From Deltaproteobacteria bacterium IMCC39524 (GTDB lineage: Bacteria; Desulfobacterota; Desulfuromonadia; Desulfuromonadales; BM103): a stretch of 64,000 nt of DNA. The notes under the pieces are model-generated. The model did no database searches. It saw nothing but the letters and a program-made list of their open reading frames with translations, and had not been told where the DNA came from. This document shows positions 48,973 through 58,387 of the stretch, piece by piece (the first letter of the stretch is position 1; each line of letters starts with the position of its first letter). The DNA is taken from the NCBI GenBank assembly GCA_029667085.1, contig JARUHJ010000004.1:310001-374000 (forward strand). The letters are read 5' to 3'. The position numbers and the translations under genes were made by a program.

Positions 48973-50742
48973 ATGCCTTCACTAGCCGTTCTCTACGATC
49001 CTCAGGCAGACCACTGGTTGCGTTTTTGTGACCCTGTTGAAGAGATCGAAATCAGTCTTCTCAAAGACGTCCTGCCGACGCTGGAAAAGATTGAAAAACG
49101 TGTTGAGCAAGAGGGGCTTTATGCCGCAGGCTATCTTAGCTACGAGGCCGCACCAGCCTGTGACGATGCCCTGCAAACTCACGCTTCAAAGGGTTTCCCC
49201 CTGCTGCGTTTCGGCCTCTTTGCAAAAGTGGAGCAGATAGAGCTGCCTGCAGCCTCGGAGGCGGTGCCGCTTCCAAACTGGCACCCGCAGGAAGGCGCTG
49301 ACACTTTTTCCAGCAAGGTCAATGAGATTCGCGAGGCAATTGCCCGGGGAGAAACCTACCAGGTCAACCTGACCTTCCCGCTACGCAGCAGCTTCACTCA
49401 AAGCCCTTGGGAGTTCTTCCTGCAGCTGGTGCATGGTCAGCAAGCCAGTGGCGCCGGCTTCCTGCAAAGTGAGCGTTGGGCCATCTGCTCAGTCTCACCT
49501 GAGCTGTTCTTTAGCAGAGAAGGCAAGCATCTGACCATGCGGCCAATGAAGGGAACGGCACCGAGAGGTCGAACCCTCGCAGAAGATCGTCGCCTGGCGA
49601 ACGCGCTGCTGGAATCGGACAAAAATCGCGCTGAGAACATCATGATCCTCGATATGGTGCGTAACGACCTCGGTCGATTGGCTCCTCCGGGAGAAGTGAA
49701 AACGGAAAAAATCTGCTCTTTGGAAAAATATCCAACCGTCTGGCAGTTGACTTCAACGGTCACCGCTTGCAGCCAGGCAACCCTGGCGGAAACCTTTCAG
49801 GCGCTCTTTCCCTGCGCTTCGATCACCGGCGCCCCCAAAGCACAAACCATGCAGATCATCAAAGCGACCGAAGAGCAACCCCGCAACATCTACACCGGCA
49901 CTTTCGGTTGGCTGGCACCAGGCCAAAAGGCTCGCTTCAACGTCGCGATCCGCACTCTGTTGATCGACCGGCAACACAATATCGGCACCTATGGCGTAGG
50001 TGCCGGCATCACCTGGGATTCCGACAGTCACGAGGAATACAAGGAGTGCCTGGCTAAGGCGGAGGTCCTCAAACAGCCGCTGAGCGACTTCGCCCTGATC
50101 GAAACCTTGCGCTGGACACCGAAGAAAGGTTATTTCGTCCTGGCCGAGCACCTGGCACGATTGGAGGCCTCAGCGGAGTACTTTGATTTCTGCTTTTCCG
50201 ACGAACAGGTTATCGAGCATCTGCTCAAAATTGCTGAAAACTTTCCGGCAAGACCGCAGAGGGTGCGACTTCTGCTGCATAAAGATGGTTTTCTGGAGAG
50301 CACTTACCTGCCTCTTGCAGCGACGTCATCAGCCCCGGTAAAGATCCGACTTGCAGCTGATCCGGTTAATACTGAGGACATTCTGCTCTATCACAAGACC
50401 ACCCGAAGACAGCTCTATGAACGCTTCCTGGCCGAAGCAAAGGATGCCGATGAGGTGGTTCTGTGGAATGAGCGGAAAGAGATCACCGAATGCTGCAAGG
50501 CGAACCTTGTGCTTGAACTTTCAGGGGAGTTAATGACCCCTCCAGTCAGCTCGGGGCTGCTGCCGGGGACCTATCGGGAATACTTGCTGTCACGCGGGAT
50601 TCTTAAAGAACAGGTTCTGACGATAGACGACCTGCGCAACTGTTCTCGGATTTACCTGGTAAATGCGGTTCGTAAGTGGCGTCAGGCGGTCTTGTGCGTG
50701 CCACAAATAAAACAAAAAGTATTTTCATTAGCAGCCCCCTAG
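48973..50742 (+). CDS. pabBC: Aminodeoxychorismate synthase/lyase fusion (PabB-PabC)
   Basis: This 589-residue fusion makes p-aminobenzoate for folate. The N-terminal part (to about 375) is a chorismate-using PabB with K193 in PMKGTAPRG, DMVRNDLGR near 227 and SITGAPKAQTM near 280. The C-terminal part is a class IV PLP aminotransferase-fold lyase with K475 in LYHKTTRR and ECCKANLVL near 510. A separate PabA glutaminase must exist elsewhere. Only a poor ribosome site is visible. Confidence 0.92.
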   Translation: MPSLAVLYDPQADHWLRFCDPVEEIEISLLKDVLPTLEKIEKRVEQEGLYAAGYLSYEAAPACDDALQTHASKGFPLLRFGLFAKVEQIELPAASEAVPLPNWHPQEGADTFSSKVNEIREAIARGETYQVNLTFPLRSSFTQSPWEFFLQLVHGQQASGAGFLQSERWAICSVSPELFFSREGKHLTMRPMKGTAPRGRTLAEDRRLANALLESDKNRAENIMILDMVRNDLGRLAPPGEVKTEKICSLEKYPTVWQLTSTVTACSQATLAETFQALFPCASITGAPKAQTMQIIKATEEQPRNIYTGTFGWLAPGQKARFNVAIRTLLIDRQHNIGTYGVGAGITWDSDSHEEYKECLAKAEVLKQPLSDFALIETLRWTPKKGYFVLAEHLARLEASAEYFDFCFSDEQVIEHLLKIAENFPARPQRVRLLLHKDGFLESTYLPLAATSSAPVKIRLAADPVNTEDILLYHKTTRRQLYERFLAEAKDADEVVLWNERKEITECCKANLVLELSGELMTPPVSSGLLPGTYREYLLSRGILKEQVLTIDDLRNCSRIYLVNAVRKWRQAVLCVPQIKQKVFSLAAP

Positions 50743-50870
50743 ATTGTCTTGTTTTGGAGGGGTGACAAGTATAAACTGGTGTTCATCCCTCATCTCTAAG
50801 CAAAGGAAGAATTCTTTGTCTCTGCCTCGCGCCGGGGCGACAACAAGGAAGAAACTGGGCCGACACTCTG

Positions 50871-52901
50871 ATGCGTATTACGACTTTTCCCATTGCTGTT
50901 ATTCTGTTGACCCTCCTGCTTGTTTGGCCAGGGGTTGCCTGGCCGGCGGATCCCGAGAGGTCTCTCTCACTAACGCAACAAGAACGCGCATGGATTGTTG
51001 AACACCCTGTGATCAACGTCCGGGTCAGCACCAGTTATCCCCCTTTTGAATTCTTGGAAGACGGTATCTACCAGGGGCTGGCCTACGACTACCTGATGCT
51101 CATCGGCGAACGAACAGGGCTCAACTTCCGGACGGCGCCTGAAATGCCCTGGAAAGACGCCGTGCAGAGTCTTCAGGACAAGCATGGCGTCGACCTGATC
51201 CTGCTGATCACACACACCCAGGATCGCGAAGCGTCGATGAATTTCACGCGCGATTATATCACTTTCCCTGAAGTTATTTTTACCCGTAGGAGTGGTGTGT
51301 TTGTCTCGGGCCAGGAGGATCTGCAGGGGCTCCTGGTTGCAACTGAGAATGACTTTGTTGAAGGCGAAACCCTGAAAAAGGATATTCCTCAGATCAGGCT
51401 TCTGGAAACGGAGACAACAGCCGACGCCCTCGAAGCCGTTGCGACGGGTCAAGCCGATGCCTATATAGGGAACCTGGCCGTGGGTAGTTACCTGATTGAC
51501 GAACTCGGTCTGACGGCTCTGAAAATTGCCGCGCCCACAGATTATGTCGATGACAGCTATGCAATGGCGGCCCGCAAGGACTGGCCAGAGTTGGTCAGCA
51601 TCATAGAGAAGGGCATGGGCTCATTTGCACCTGCAGATCACAAACACATTAAGCAGAAGTGGTTTGTCATCCCCTACGAGCATGGCCTCAATTCTGCTGA
51701 CATCATCAAATGGGTTCTGCTGGTCACGCTGATCCCTCTCGTCTTTATTGCCCAGCTTCGGCGTTTGGTTAAAATCCGTACCAGGGAACTTCATGCCAGT
51801 CAGAAGCTCCTGCAGACAGTCCAGGACAACACCTCTCAATTTGCCGGGTTGTTAACACCGGATGGGATTCTTCTTGATGCCAACCGTACCTCTCTCAACT
51901 TCATAGGCGTTGAGAAAGACGCCGTCGTTGGCAAACTCTTCTGGGACACCCCATGGTGGAAACATTCTCCCGATGCTCTGACAGATCTCAAGCTGGCCAT
52001 CCAGAAAGCGGCGCAGGGCGAAACGGTCCAGTTTGAAACCACTCATATCTCTAAAGCGGGAGAAACCCGGATCGTTGATTTTTCAATCAACCCTGTTCGT
52101 AATGACGAGGCTGAGATTATCTACCTGGTGCCTAGCGGGCACGACATCACAGAGCTCAAGGAGTTGCAGGCGAAAGCGCTCCGCACCTCGCAGCTGGCTT
52201 CACTCGGTGAACTGGCAGCCGGAGTTGCTCACGAAGTCAACAACCCGATCAACGGCGTGATTAACTACGCACAACTGCTTTTGAACAGGAGTCGCGAGGA
52301 CGATAAAGACCGTGACATTCTTAGACGCATCGTCAAGGAATCAAACCGGGTGGCCATGATCGTCAAAGGCTTACTGGCTTTCGCACGCGATGATAATGTT
52401 CGTTTTGAAGCGCTTGATCTCCAGAACCTTATCGATGAAACCCTGGCCTTGAATGGTAGCCAGCTCACCAAGGAAGGCATCTCGTTCAACTTTGAGCGCG
52501 TGGAGCCTTTGCCTCTGGTGCAAGGCAACGCCCAACAATTGTTACAGCTTTTTCTGAACCTGCTCAGCAATGCACGCTACGCGCTCAATGAGAAACACCG
52601 CGATGACCACGCGAAGAAAAATTTACAGATTACGGCTGAACCACTCGCAAATAATTTTGGTGAATTTGTCAGGGTCACGGTTTTTGACAACGGAGCAGGA
52701 ATTCCGGAAGAACAACAGGCTCAGGTGATGAAACCTTTCATTACAACCAAGCCGGTGGGACAGGGGACAGGGCTGGGTTTAAGTATCTGCAATGACATCG
52801 TAAACAACCACGGTGGCGTCATTAACATCGACAGCAGGCAGGGCGAATATACGAAGCTCCTGATTGATCTGCCTGTCGCTACAGAAGAGGCGAACGAGTA
52901 A
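50871..52901 (+). CDS. Sensor histidine kinase with periplasmic solute-binding domain and PAS
   Basis: The 676-residue protein has a signal sequence (1-26), a periplasmic SBP_bac_3 domain like amino-acid-binding proteins (about 45-270), one transmembrane helix (about 280-300), a PAS domain (325-430), HisKA with H454 in AGVAHEVNNP, and a HATPase with a DNGAGIPEE and a GTGLGLSIC motif. It should sense a small solute in the periplasm and phosphorylate a regulator that is not adjacent. The layout resembles BvgS/EvgS-like sensors without their receiver domains. Confidence 0.9.
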   Translation: MRITTFPIAVILLTLLLVWPGVAWPADPERSLSLTQQERAWIVEHPVINVRVSTSYPPFEFLEDGIYQGLAYDYLMLIGERTGLNFRTAPEMPWKDAVQSLQDKHGVDLILLITHTQDREASMNFTRDYITFPEVIFTRRSGVFVSGQEDLQGLLVATENDFVEGETLKKDIPQIRLLETETTADALEAVATGQADAYIGNLAVGSYLIDELGLTALKIAAPTDYVDDSYAMAARKDWPELVSIIEKGMGSFAPADHKHIKQKWFVIPYEHGLNSADIIKWVLLVTLIPLVFIAQLRRLVKIRTRELHASQKLLQTVQDNTSQFAGLLTPDGILLDANRTSLNFIGVEKDAVVGKLFWDTPWWKHSPDALTDLKLAIQKAAQGETVQFETTHISKAGETRIVDFSINPVRNDEAEIIYLVPSGHDITELKELQAKALRTSQLASLGELAAGVAHEVNNPINGVINYAQLLLNRSREDDKDRDILRRIVKESNRVAMIVKGLLAFARDDNVRFEALDLQNLIDETLALNGSQLTKEGISFNFERVEPLPLVQGNAQQLLQLFLNLLSNARYALNEKHRDDHAKKNLQITAEPLANNFGEFVRVTVFDNGAGIPEEQQAQVMKPFITTKPVGQGTGLGLSICNDIVNNHGGVINIDSRQGEYTKLLIDLPVATEEANE

Positions 52902-52933
52902 ACTCAGCATCACAAGGGTTCGTTGGCACAAAA

Positions 52934-52967
52934 AAACGGGCTCCGCAGAATTCTGCGGAGCCCGTTT
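52934..52967. terminator. Perfect 34-base palindrome, bidirectional terminator
   Basis: A 34-base perfect palindrome (17 bases each side, no spacer) contains the G+C-rich AAACGGGCTCCGCAG, with A residues before it and TTT at its end. It separates the convergent kinase and cold-shock genes and should terminate both. Confidence 0.85.
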
Positions 52968-52989
52968 CGATAAATGTTGGTTAAGAATC

Positions 52990-53190
52990 TCAGCCTTTGA
53001 CAACATTAGAAGCCTGAAGACCTTTCGGGCCATCTTCAACATCAAAGGTGACGCGCTCACCTTCAGCCAGAGATTTAAAGCCGTCCCCCTGAATTGTGGA
53101 AAAATGTACAAACACATCCGGCCCCTCATCTTGAGTGATAAACCCGAACCCCTTCGCATCATTAAACCATTTCACTGTTCCTTCTGCCAT
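52990..53190 (-). CDS. Cold-shock domain protein
   Basis: The 66-residue protein is a complete cold-shock domain with RNP1 (KGFGFI, residues 13-18) and RNP2 (VFVHF, 26-30), followed by a [14 protein letters not shown] strand. It binds single-stranded RNA and DNA as a chaperone. AAGGAG precedes the ATG. The gene is preceded by a long leader region; whether it is cold-inducible is unknown. Confidence 0.95.
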   Translation of the reverse strand: MAEGTVKWFNDAKGFGFITQDEGPDVFVHFSTIQGDGFKSLAEGERVTFDVEDGPKGLQASNVVKG

Positions 53191-53564
53191 TTCTACTTCT
53201 CCTTCTTTCTGCTCAATACTTTGAGCATTGTTTTTGGTTGTGCCTGCATAATCAGCTCAAAAAAAGTCATCCACACGAACCCCCTTGCCCGTGCGGTACG
53301 ACATCATAAATCGCTAATCTTAAATGCATTACCAGCTATATTTACAGGCACAAACTTTCGATATAATATATTATTAAACCAAACAAATGCTCGATTGCAA
53401 GGGATAACAAACCTGACAGGAGAAACCTCCTCGAACCACGCAAGGGGAATTATTAACAGAGGGAATAATTTATCTTTTGAGACAAACTCCCGAAAAGATT
53501 ACACTGTCGCAGAGGAAAATAAAACGGGCCGGGGTTCAGAGTCTTTTCAAAAGGGAGTCTTCTG
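53191..53564. other. Divergent intergenic region, cold-shock and YkgJ genes
   Basis: This A+T-rich gap of 374 bases holds the promoters of two divergent genes and the leader of the cold-shock gene. A GCTCAA/TTGAGC hairpin lies at 53212-53227, and an A+T-rich ATATAATATATTATT is visible near 53360. No convincing gene or named RNA element was seen. Confidence 0.5.
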
Positions 53565-54245
53565 TTGAAAGAACATCACCAATTTGTATCCTTTGCCGAT
53601 GCGTGGATCAGCTCCTATCTTGACTCCGGCAAACAGCTTTATTGTCGTGACAACTGCTCTGGCTGCTGCCATCTTGCAGTCCATGCGACCTTTCCGGAAG
53701 CTGTCGCTGTGACTTCAGAATTATCGACACAGCAAACAGCTGCACTGGCCGGTTATGTTGAACGAATAAAAAATGCCCACAAAGAGTGGGGCGACCTGAA
53801 AAGCTACCTGAAAGAGCACCGCCAAAAACTCGGTCCCTGCCCATTTCTAAACCAGAAGGGATCTTGTACAATTTATCCGTTACGTCCGCTGACCTGTCGC
53901 GCCTTGCTGTCAACGCGACCGGCAGCCTGGTGCACTGTGGACTTTTCAGAATTGAACAACTGGGACAAACAGGCATACGAAAGCAGCCTCGACCGTCGGG
54001 TGGTGGCATGGCCAACGCACTATGTTGCAGAGACTCAGGACTTCGGGCGACAACTTGAGAAGATGCTGCTTGAAACAATGCAACGAGAAAAGGGCTGGGC
54101 TCTCTCTGGAAATTTTGCCATCATGGTCTGGCTGGAACAAACTTGCCGCTTAAGCGAAGTTACCAGCAAAGAAGAATTCCAGGAACTCCTGGTAAGCAAC
54201 GAGCTGAACAGCAACCTGCTACTTGACTTCATCACCCACAATTAA
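53565..54245 (+). CDS. YkgJ-family cysteine-cluster protein
   Basis: The 226-residue protein has the CxxCC cluster CRDNCSGCCH (residues 27-36), then CPFL and CTIYPLRPLTCR near 100-115, which should bind zinc or iron. The start is TTG, with AAGGGAG seven bases upstream; no ATG lies near. The family is poorly characterised. A HIT gene follows on the same strand. Confidence 0.8.
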   Translation: MKEHHQFVSFADAWISSYLDSGKQLYCRDNCSGCCHLAVHATFPEAVAVTSELSTQQTAALAGYVERIKNAHKEWGDLKSYLKEHRQKLGPCPFLNQKGSCTIYPLRPLTCRALLSTRPAAWCTVDFSELNNWDKQAYESSLDRRVVAWPTHYVAETQDFGRQLEKMLLETMQREKGWALSGNFAIMVWLEQTCRLSEVTSKEEFQELLVSNELNSNLLLDFITHN

Positions 54246-54280
54246 AGCTGAATTAGGCCGGCCAACGGCAAGGGGAGAAT

Positions 54281-54727
54281 ATGTTCGAGCTTCATCCGCA
54301 ACTGGCTCAAGACACCATCACAATCGGCGACTTCCCCCTCTGTCGCCTGTTGCTGATCAATGACAACAACTATCCCTGGTTTATCCTGGTACCACGTCGT
54401 TCGCAAATAAGAGAAATTTATGAGCTTGAGGAGAGTGATCAGCGCCAACTCCTGAAAGAATCGTCACACCTTTCCCGGGTTCTGGTAAAAATCTTTCAGG
54501 CCGACAAGTTGAATGTTGCAGCTCTTGGCAACATGGTTCCGCAACTTCATATCCACCACATCGTTCGCTACCAGGACGATCAGGCATGGCCAAAGCCGGT
54601 ATGGGGACTGTTCCCTGCGCAAGCCTACACAGAGAGGGCGCTACAGGAAGTCTGCGGCAATGTCGCTGCCCTCCTGACTGACTTCACCCCCGACAGCAAC
54701 GGTGCCCTCGCACCCAGAGTCTGCTGA
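54281..54727 (+). CDS. HIT-family protein
   Basis: The 148-residue protein has the histidine-triad motif in QLHIHHIVRY (residues 89-98), preceded by ALGNMVP. This form of the triad is found in a bacterial subfamily that ends with the PxPVWG motif (PKPVWG here, near 107). Such proteins hydrolyse nucleoside phosphate conjugates. A GGGGAG lies upstream of the ATG. Confidence 0.85.
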   Translation: MFELHPQLAQDTITIGDFPLCRLLLINDNNYPWFILVPRRSQIREIYELEESDQRQLLKESSHLSRVLVKIFQADKLNVAALGNMVPQLHIHHIVRYQDDQAWPKPVWGLFPAQAYTERALQEVCGNVAALLTDFTPDSNGALAPRVC

Positions 54728-54756
54728 AGAGCGATAGAGGTTAAAATCAAAGTATC

Positions 54757-55320
54757 ATGAACATTTCTGACCCGAAATACCTCGAGCACCTTCGCGACCT
54801 ACCTACGGGCTACCTGCTGGATTTAATGACCGACCATGAAGAGGGCGACAATGAATCTGTTGCCTGGGTCCTGCGCGAACGTGGCATGCCTCAAGAAGAA
54901 ATTGACCGCAGAGTCTCTCGCAGAAAAAATTCAAACTGGCCAAGGCCTTACATTTTCTGGGAGGCGGCTCGCTGGCTAACAATCCTTAACGCGATTATCG
55001 TGGGCTACTTTAACCTGACCGGGCTCTACCGGCTATTTCTCGGTGAGCATGCTTTCAAAGGGGCACTCCTCTTCCTCGCCGTCGGCTCTGTGGCTTTTGG
55101 GTTCTATCTAGGCTTCAAATTGACAACTCATGTTTATATGGGAGAAAAAACACGCCTGCACTGCGGCTTTCCTCTTCAAGTCGGATTCGTTGATCTGGAG
55201 ACCGGGAATGAGATCACCAGGGACAAAGCGACGATGAATATCGCCATGGCTCTGAACGCTCTGACAGGCATCAACCTCAGCCTCTTCCCGCTCGTTTTCA
55301 TATACGTCATGATGGCCTAA
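54757..55320 (+). CDS. Membrane protein of unknown function
   Basis: I do not recognise a family. The 187-residue protein has a soluble acidic N terminus of about 70 residues (starting MNISDPKYLEHL, with repeated D/E and R pairs) followed by three likely transmembrane helices (about 73-90, 103-125 and 165-186). Between the last two lies a soluble stretch rich in charged residues, including ETGNEITRD. No ribosome site is obvious and no partner is evident. Confidence 0.55.
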   Translation: MNISDPKYLEHLRDLPTGYLLDLMTDHEEGDNESVAWVLRERGMPQEEIDRRVSRRKNSNWPRPYIFWEAARWLTILNAIIVGYFNLTGLYRLFLGEHAFKGALLFLAVGSVAFGFYLGFKLTTHVYMGEKTRLHCGFPLQVGFVDLETGNEITRDKATMNIAMALNALTGINLSLFPLVFIYVMMA

Positions 55321-55465
55321 GAAACAGACCGATCTCCGGATTTTACGGTTTTTTTGGTGACAAAAAAATCGCCATAACATTTAAACAGCAGACAATCAAG
55401 GTCCATTCTTGCAAAGACCGTGAGAAACTGATAATCTCTCGCTACAATCAACACTTGAGGTCTGA

Positions 55466-56575
55466 ATGCGTGCTCTTTTCCTTGCCATACTCCTGACAAC
55501 CTGCCTGTTACTTCAAGCAGGCTGTCAAGATTCCGAACCTATCCGGATTGGCTTTCTCGGTGGTCTGACGACACGCGCCGCAGGATTGAGCACCAGCGGC
55601 CGTGACGGCTTTCAGCTGGCCATAGAGGAGATCAATGCCAGCGGGGGCATCAATAACCGTCAAGTAGAAGGAATCATTCAAGACACTCGCGGACACAAGG
55701 AAACAGCTCTTCAGGCGGTCCATTCGCTGGTAGGGCGCAAGGTAGCGGCAATCATAGGACCCATGACCAGCCAGACAGCCGTTGCTGTCGTTCCTGAAAC
55801 CAACCTGAACAAAATCCCCATGATCAGCCCCACGGTCAGCACCAATCAGCTGAACGGTCTCGACGATTACTTCTTCAGAGTTTATTACACCAACGCCCAG
55901 GCAGCGAAGCTGTTGGCTGAACGGATATCGTCTCAGGAGAAAAAGCGGATCGCAGCAATCTACGATCTCGGCAACAAGGCCTATACAGAAGACTGGGTCA
56001 ACCATTTCCAGGAAGCTATTGAGCGGGACAACGGCTCTGAGGTCGTCAGGATCCCTTTCGACATGCGTTCCGACACGCTCTTTATTAAACTTGCGGCACA
56101 AGCAGCAGAAGCCAACCCGCAAGGGATATTAATACTCGCCAACGCGGTTGACACGGCCATAATATGCCAGCAACTGGCAAAGCTATCGATCGATCTACCT
56201 CGTTACGCTACAGGGTGGTCCTATTCTGACGACCTGGTTCAATTCGGTGGCAAAAGCGTTGAAGGGCTGTCCATTATTCAAAGTGCCAATGTCACAGATC
56301 CGGCGCCGGCAGTGCAGAACTTTGTCGAGGCTTACCGGCAAAGATTTCGCGCTGTGCCGAATTTCCCAGCCTTCCATGCCTACGATGCAACCAGAATGCT
56401 CCTCAGCGTTCTTGAAAAAACGACTGACCCCGAAAAGATCCGACAAGAACTGTTAAAGATTGAGAGTTTTGCCGGACTTCAGTCCGACATCTCTTTCGAT
56501 CGTTACGGTGACCTCAAAAGACCCCGCCTTCATCTCGCAAAAATCGTAAATGGCCAGTTTATAAAAACAGATTAA
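55466..56575 (+). CDS. Branched-chain-amino-acid-type periplasmic binding lipoprotein
   Basis: The 369-residue protein has a signal peptide with lipobox QAGC (C19) and a type I periplasmic-binding fold (IRIGFLGGLTT near residue 26, the GRDGFQLAIEEIN helix near 45, and a VAAIIGPMTSQ strand near 91). It resembles LivJ/Leu-Ile-Val-binding proteins. No permease or ATPase gene accompanies it here, so it may serve a transporter elsewhere or a sensor. GAGG precedes the ATG. Confidence 0.85.
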   Translation: MRALFLAILLTTCLLLQAGCQDSEPIRIGFLGGLTTRAAGLSTSGRDGFQLAIEEINASGGINNRQVEGIIQDTRGHKETALQAVHSLVGRKVAAIIGPMTSQTAVAVVPETNLNKIPMISPTVSTNQLNGLDDYFFRVYYTNAQAAKLLAERISSQEKKRIAAIYDLGNKAYTEDWVNHFQEAIERDNGSEVVRIPFDMRSDTLFIKLAAQAAEANPQGILILANAVDTAIICQQLAKLSIDLPRYATGWSYSDDLVQFGGKSVEGLSIIQSANVTDPAPAVQNFVEAYRQRFRAVPNFPAFHAYDATRMLLSVLEKTTDPEKIRQELLKIESFAGLQSDISFDRYGDLKRPRLHLAKIVNGQFIKTD

Positions 56576-56680
56576 CTGCTACTAAACCACTCTCTTCACA
56601 TCCCAACAAATCCCTCTCCAAAAGTAGCAATCCCACGACGTCATGATATGCTCGAGAGATTACAAGTGAAAGGATCTCTC

Positions 56681-57331
56681 ATGACTTTGAACAACACATT
56701 ACAGGAAATGAAACGTAAATCCCTGTCACGTATCCCCCCGGAAGCGGCGGCGATCATGGCACACACGACAAAGCAGCTCGAGCTCTCAGGCATTGTCGAC
56801 AAAGCCCTCGCCAAAGGCGACAAAGCCCCATCTTTCGAGCTACAGGACTGGCAGGGGAACAGCTACAGCTCAGCTCGTCTACTGGCCCAGGGGCCTTTAA
56901 TCCTCCACTTTTATCGAGGCTCCTGGTGACCTTATTGCAACGCGGAGCTGGAAGCTCTGCAAACGATCTACGATGCCGTTACTGACCTTGGCGCCAACCT
57001 GCTGGCAATATCTCCATCGAGACCGGAGTTTGCTCGCCAGATCGTCAAAAAGAACAACCTCTCCATCCCGGTTCTCTGCGATCAGAATAACGCCATTGCC
57101 GACAAGTTTCGATTGGTCTTCACCGTTCCGGACGATTTGCGGGAAATTTATCTCTCCTTCGGAATCGATCTCGAACGTCATAACGCCGATCCAAGCTGGA
57201 CATTGCCGATGCCTGCCCGCTACCTCATCGGTAAAGATGGTGTGATCATTGATGCCGATATCAGTGTTGATCATACAACCCGGTCTGAACCCGGGGACCT
57301 TTTGAAAAAGCTGGAGGAAATCAATCCATAG
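56681..57331 (+). CDS. Selenocysteine-containing peroxiredoxin-like protein (UGA at codon 83)
   Basis: An AhpC/TSA-like thioredoxin-fold protein of 216 residues is interrupted by one in-frame TGA at 56927-56929. The residues before it (HFYRGSW) and after it (PYCNAELEAL) form the RGSWCPYCN active site of this family with TGA in place of the first cysteine, so it reads UxxC: Sec83 and C86. No other stop occurs before TAG at 57329. A hairpin with a GGA loop lies 20 bases after the TGA. The ATG at 56681 has AAAGGA six bases upstream. It probably reduces peroxides or protein thiols. Standard gene calling splits it into two short pieces. Confidence 0.85.
56942..56960 (+). promoter_or_regulatory. 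Bacterial SECIS hairpin for the peroxiredoxin
   Basis: GCGGAGCT (56942-56949) pairs with AGCTCTGC (56953-56960) over eight base pairs, with one G-U pair, around a GGA loop. The loop begins 20 bases after the UGA. Published bacterial SECIS rules ask for a loop 16-37 bases from the UGA with a G among its first two bases; both are met. Confidence 0.7.
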
Positions 57332-57452
57332 ACATGACAATTGAATTTGTTCACAACAGCTGTGACAAATTTTTGAGATACGTCTGCTAACATGTAGGAA
57401 TGATTACAGACCTGTACTCCTTTAGAGGACACAGCTCTGAATCCGGGGGAAC

Positions 57453-57878
57453 GTGTTTAAAGACCACAGAGCTTTGGCTCTAACAGCGATATTGCTTACC
57501 TCTCTTGCTCTACCGGCAGACGCCGCCCTTCTGTCGCAAAGCCAGGCAGAAAACCAGGCAAGGGGGTTTTTGAAGCAACTTGACCAGGACCTGAACGACG
57601 AGTCCTGGCACGCCATGTCATCTCTTTTCAAGGCTTTCAACGATCAGGCCCGTTGGAAAAACCGGCAGCAGGTCATCAGAGCCGCTTACGGCCCTCTCAT
57701 CTCCCGAGAGTTCAAAAATGTCAGCTACAGAACAACCTTTAGTCTTTCTCCAGATGGCGAATACGTTATTGTCCAGTTCCGGTCAAGTTACCAGAACAAA
57801 ACCGAATCGATCGAAACCGTAGTGTTAGACTGCAGCTCTGGACCAGCCTGCTCGGTTCGGGAATATTTCATCCAGTAA
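57453..57878 (+). CDS. Secreted DUF4019-like protein
   Basis: The 141-residue protein has a signal peptide (residues 1-24, LALPADAA) and a mature domain with W-A-M, QARWKNRQQV and YEREYFIQ-like C-terminal strands that resemble DUF4019. It should be periplasmic. The start is GTG behind GGGGGA. No function is known. Confidence 0.6.
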   Translation: MFKDHRALALTAILLTSLALPADAALLSQSQAENQARGFLKQLDQDLNDESWHAMSSLFKAFNDQARWKNRQQVIRAAYGPLISREFKNVSYRTTFSLSPDGEYVIVQFRSSYQNKTESIETVVLDCSSGPACSVREYFIQ

Positions 57879-58000
57879 CAACCAACTCATAACCGCCCAC
57901 AAGTTCGCTCCAGAAAAAGAACACGCCCCTAAAAGTTGACACCACCACCATGAGCAGGTAATAAAAAGCTTCCACTAATTTACCCGGGAGGTACACGATT

Positions 58001-58381
58001 GTGATTAAGATTGATTTTGAAAAGATGGGGGGCCTGATCCCCGCGATTATCCAGGACCATGAAAGTGGTGAAGTTCTCATGGTCGCCTTCATGGACGAAA
58101 AAACTCTCAACAACACTTTGCGCGATGGCAAGACCTGGTTCTACAGCCGCACCCGCCAAAAGTACTGGATGAAAGGAGAAGAGTCCGGCAACACCCAGGA
58201 CGTCGTCGAGATATTAACTGATTGTGATGCCGACACCGTGGTCATCAAAGTCAAGCAGAATGGGCCGGCAGCCTGCCATACAGGAAATCGCAGCTGTTTC
58301 TATGTCCGCTGGGAAGACGACCAGTGGGTGGAACACTCTAACCCGCTCTTCGACCCTGACGAGGTTTACAAGAAAAAATAA
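58001..58381 (+). CDS. hisI: Phosphoribosyl-AMP cyclohydrolase
   Basis: HisI opens the purine ring of phosphoribosyl-AMP, the third step of histidine synthesis. The 126-residue protein has the metal sites [18 protein letters not shown] near residue 63 and the zinc cysteines in CHTGNRSCF near 93. The Mg site aspartates are in DCDADT. The start is GTG behind CGGGAGG. The HisE domain fused in E. coli is absent, so it is encoded elsewhere. hisG follows after a palindrome. Confidence 0.95.
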   Translation: MIKIDFEKMGGLIPAIIQDHESGEVLMVAFMDEKTLNNTLRDGKTWFYSRTRQKYWMKGEESGNTQDVVEILTDCDADTVVIKVKQNGPAACHTGNRSCFYVRWEDDQWVEHSNPLFDPDEVYKKK

Positions 58382-58387
58382 TCTTTT

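Noticed and set aside
48216-48974. 252-codon frame opposite the YceH gene
   Set aside because: Exactly mirrors the YceH gene and its leader, which is supported by homology and a ribosome site.
56648-56929. Peroxiredoxin as a pseudogene truncated by a nonsense mutation
   Set aside because: The TGA falls precisely on the active-site cysteine, the rest of the frame is intact for 133 codons, and a SECIS-like hairpin follows.
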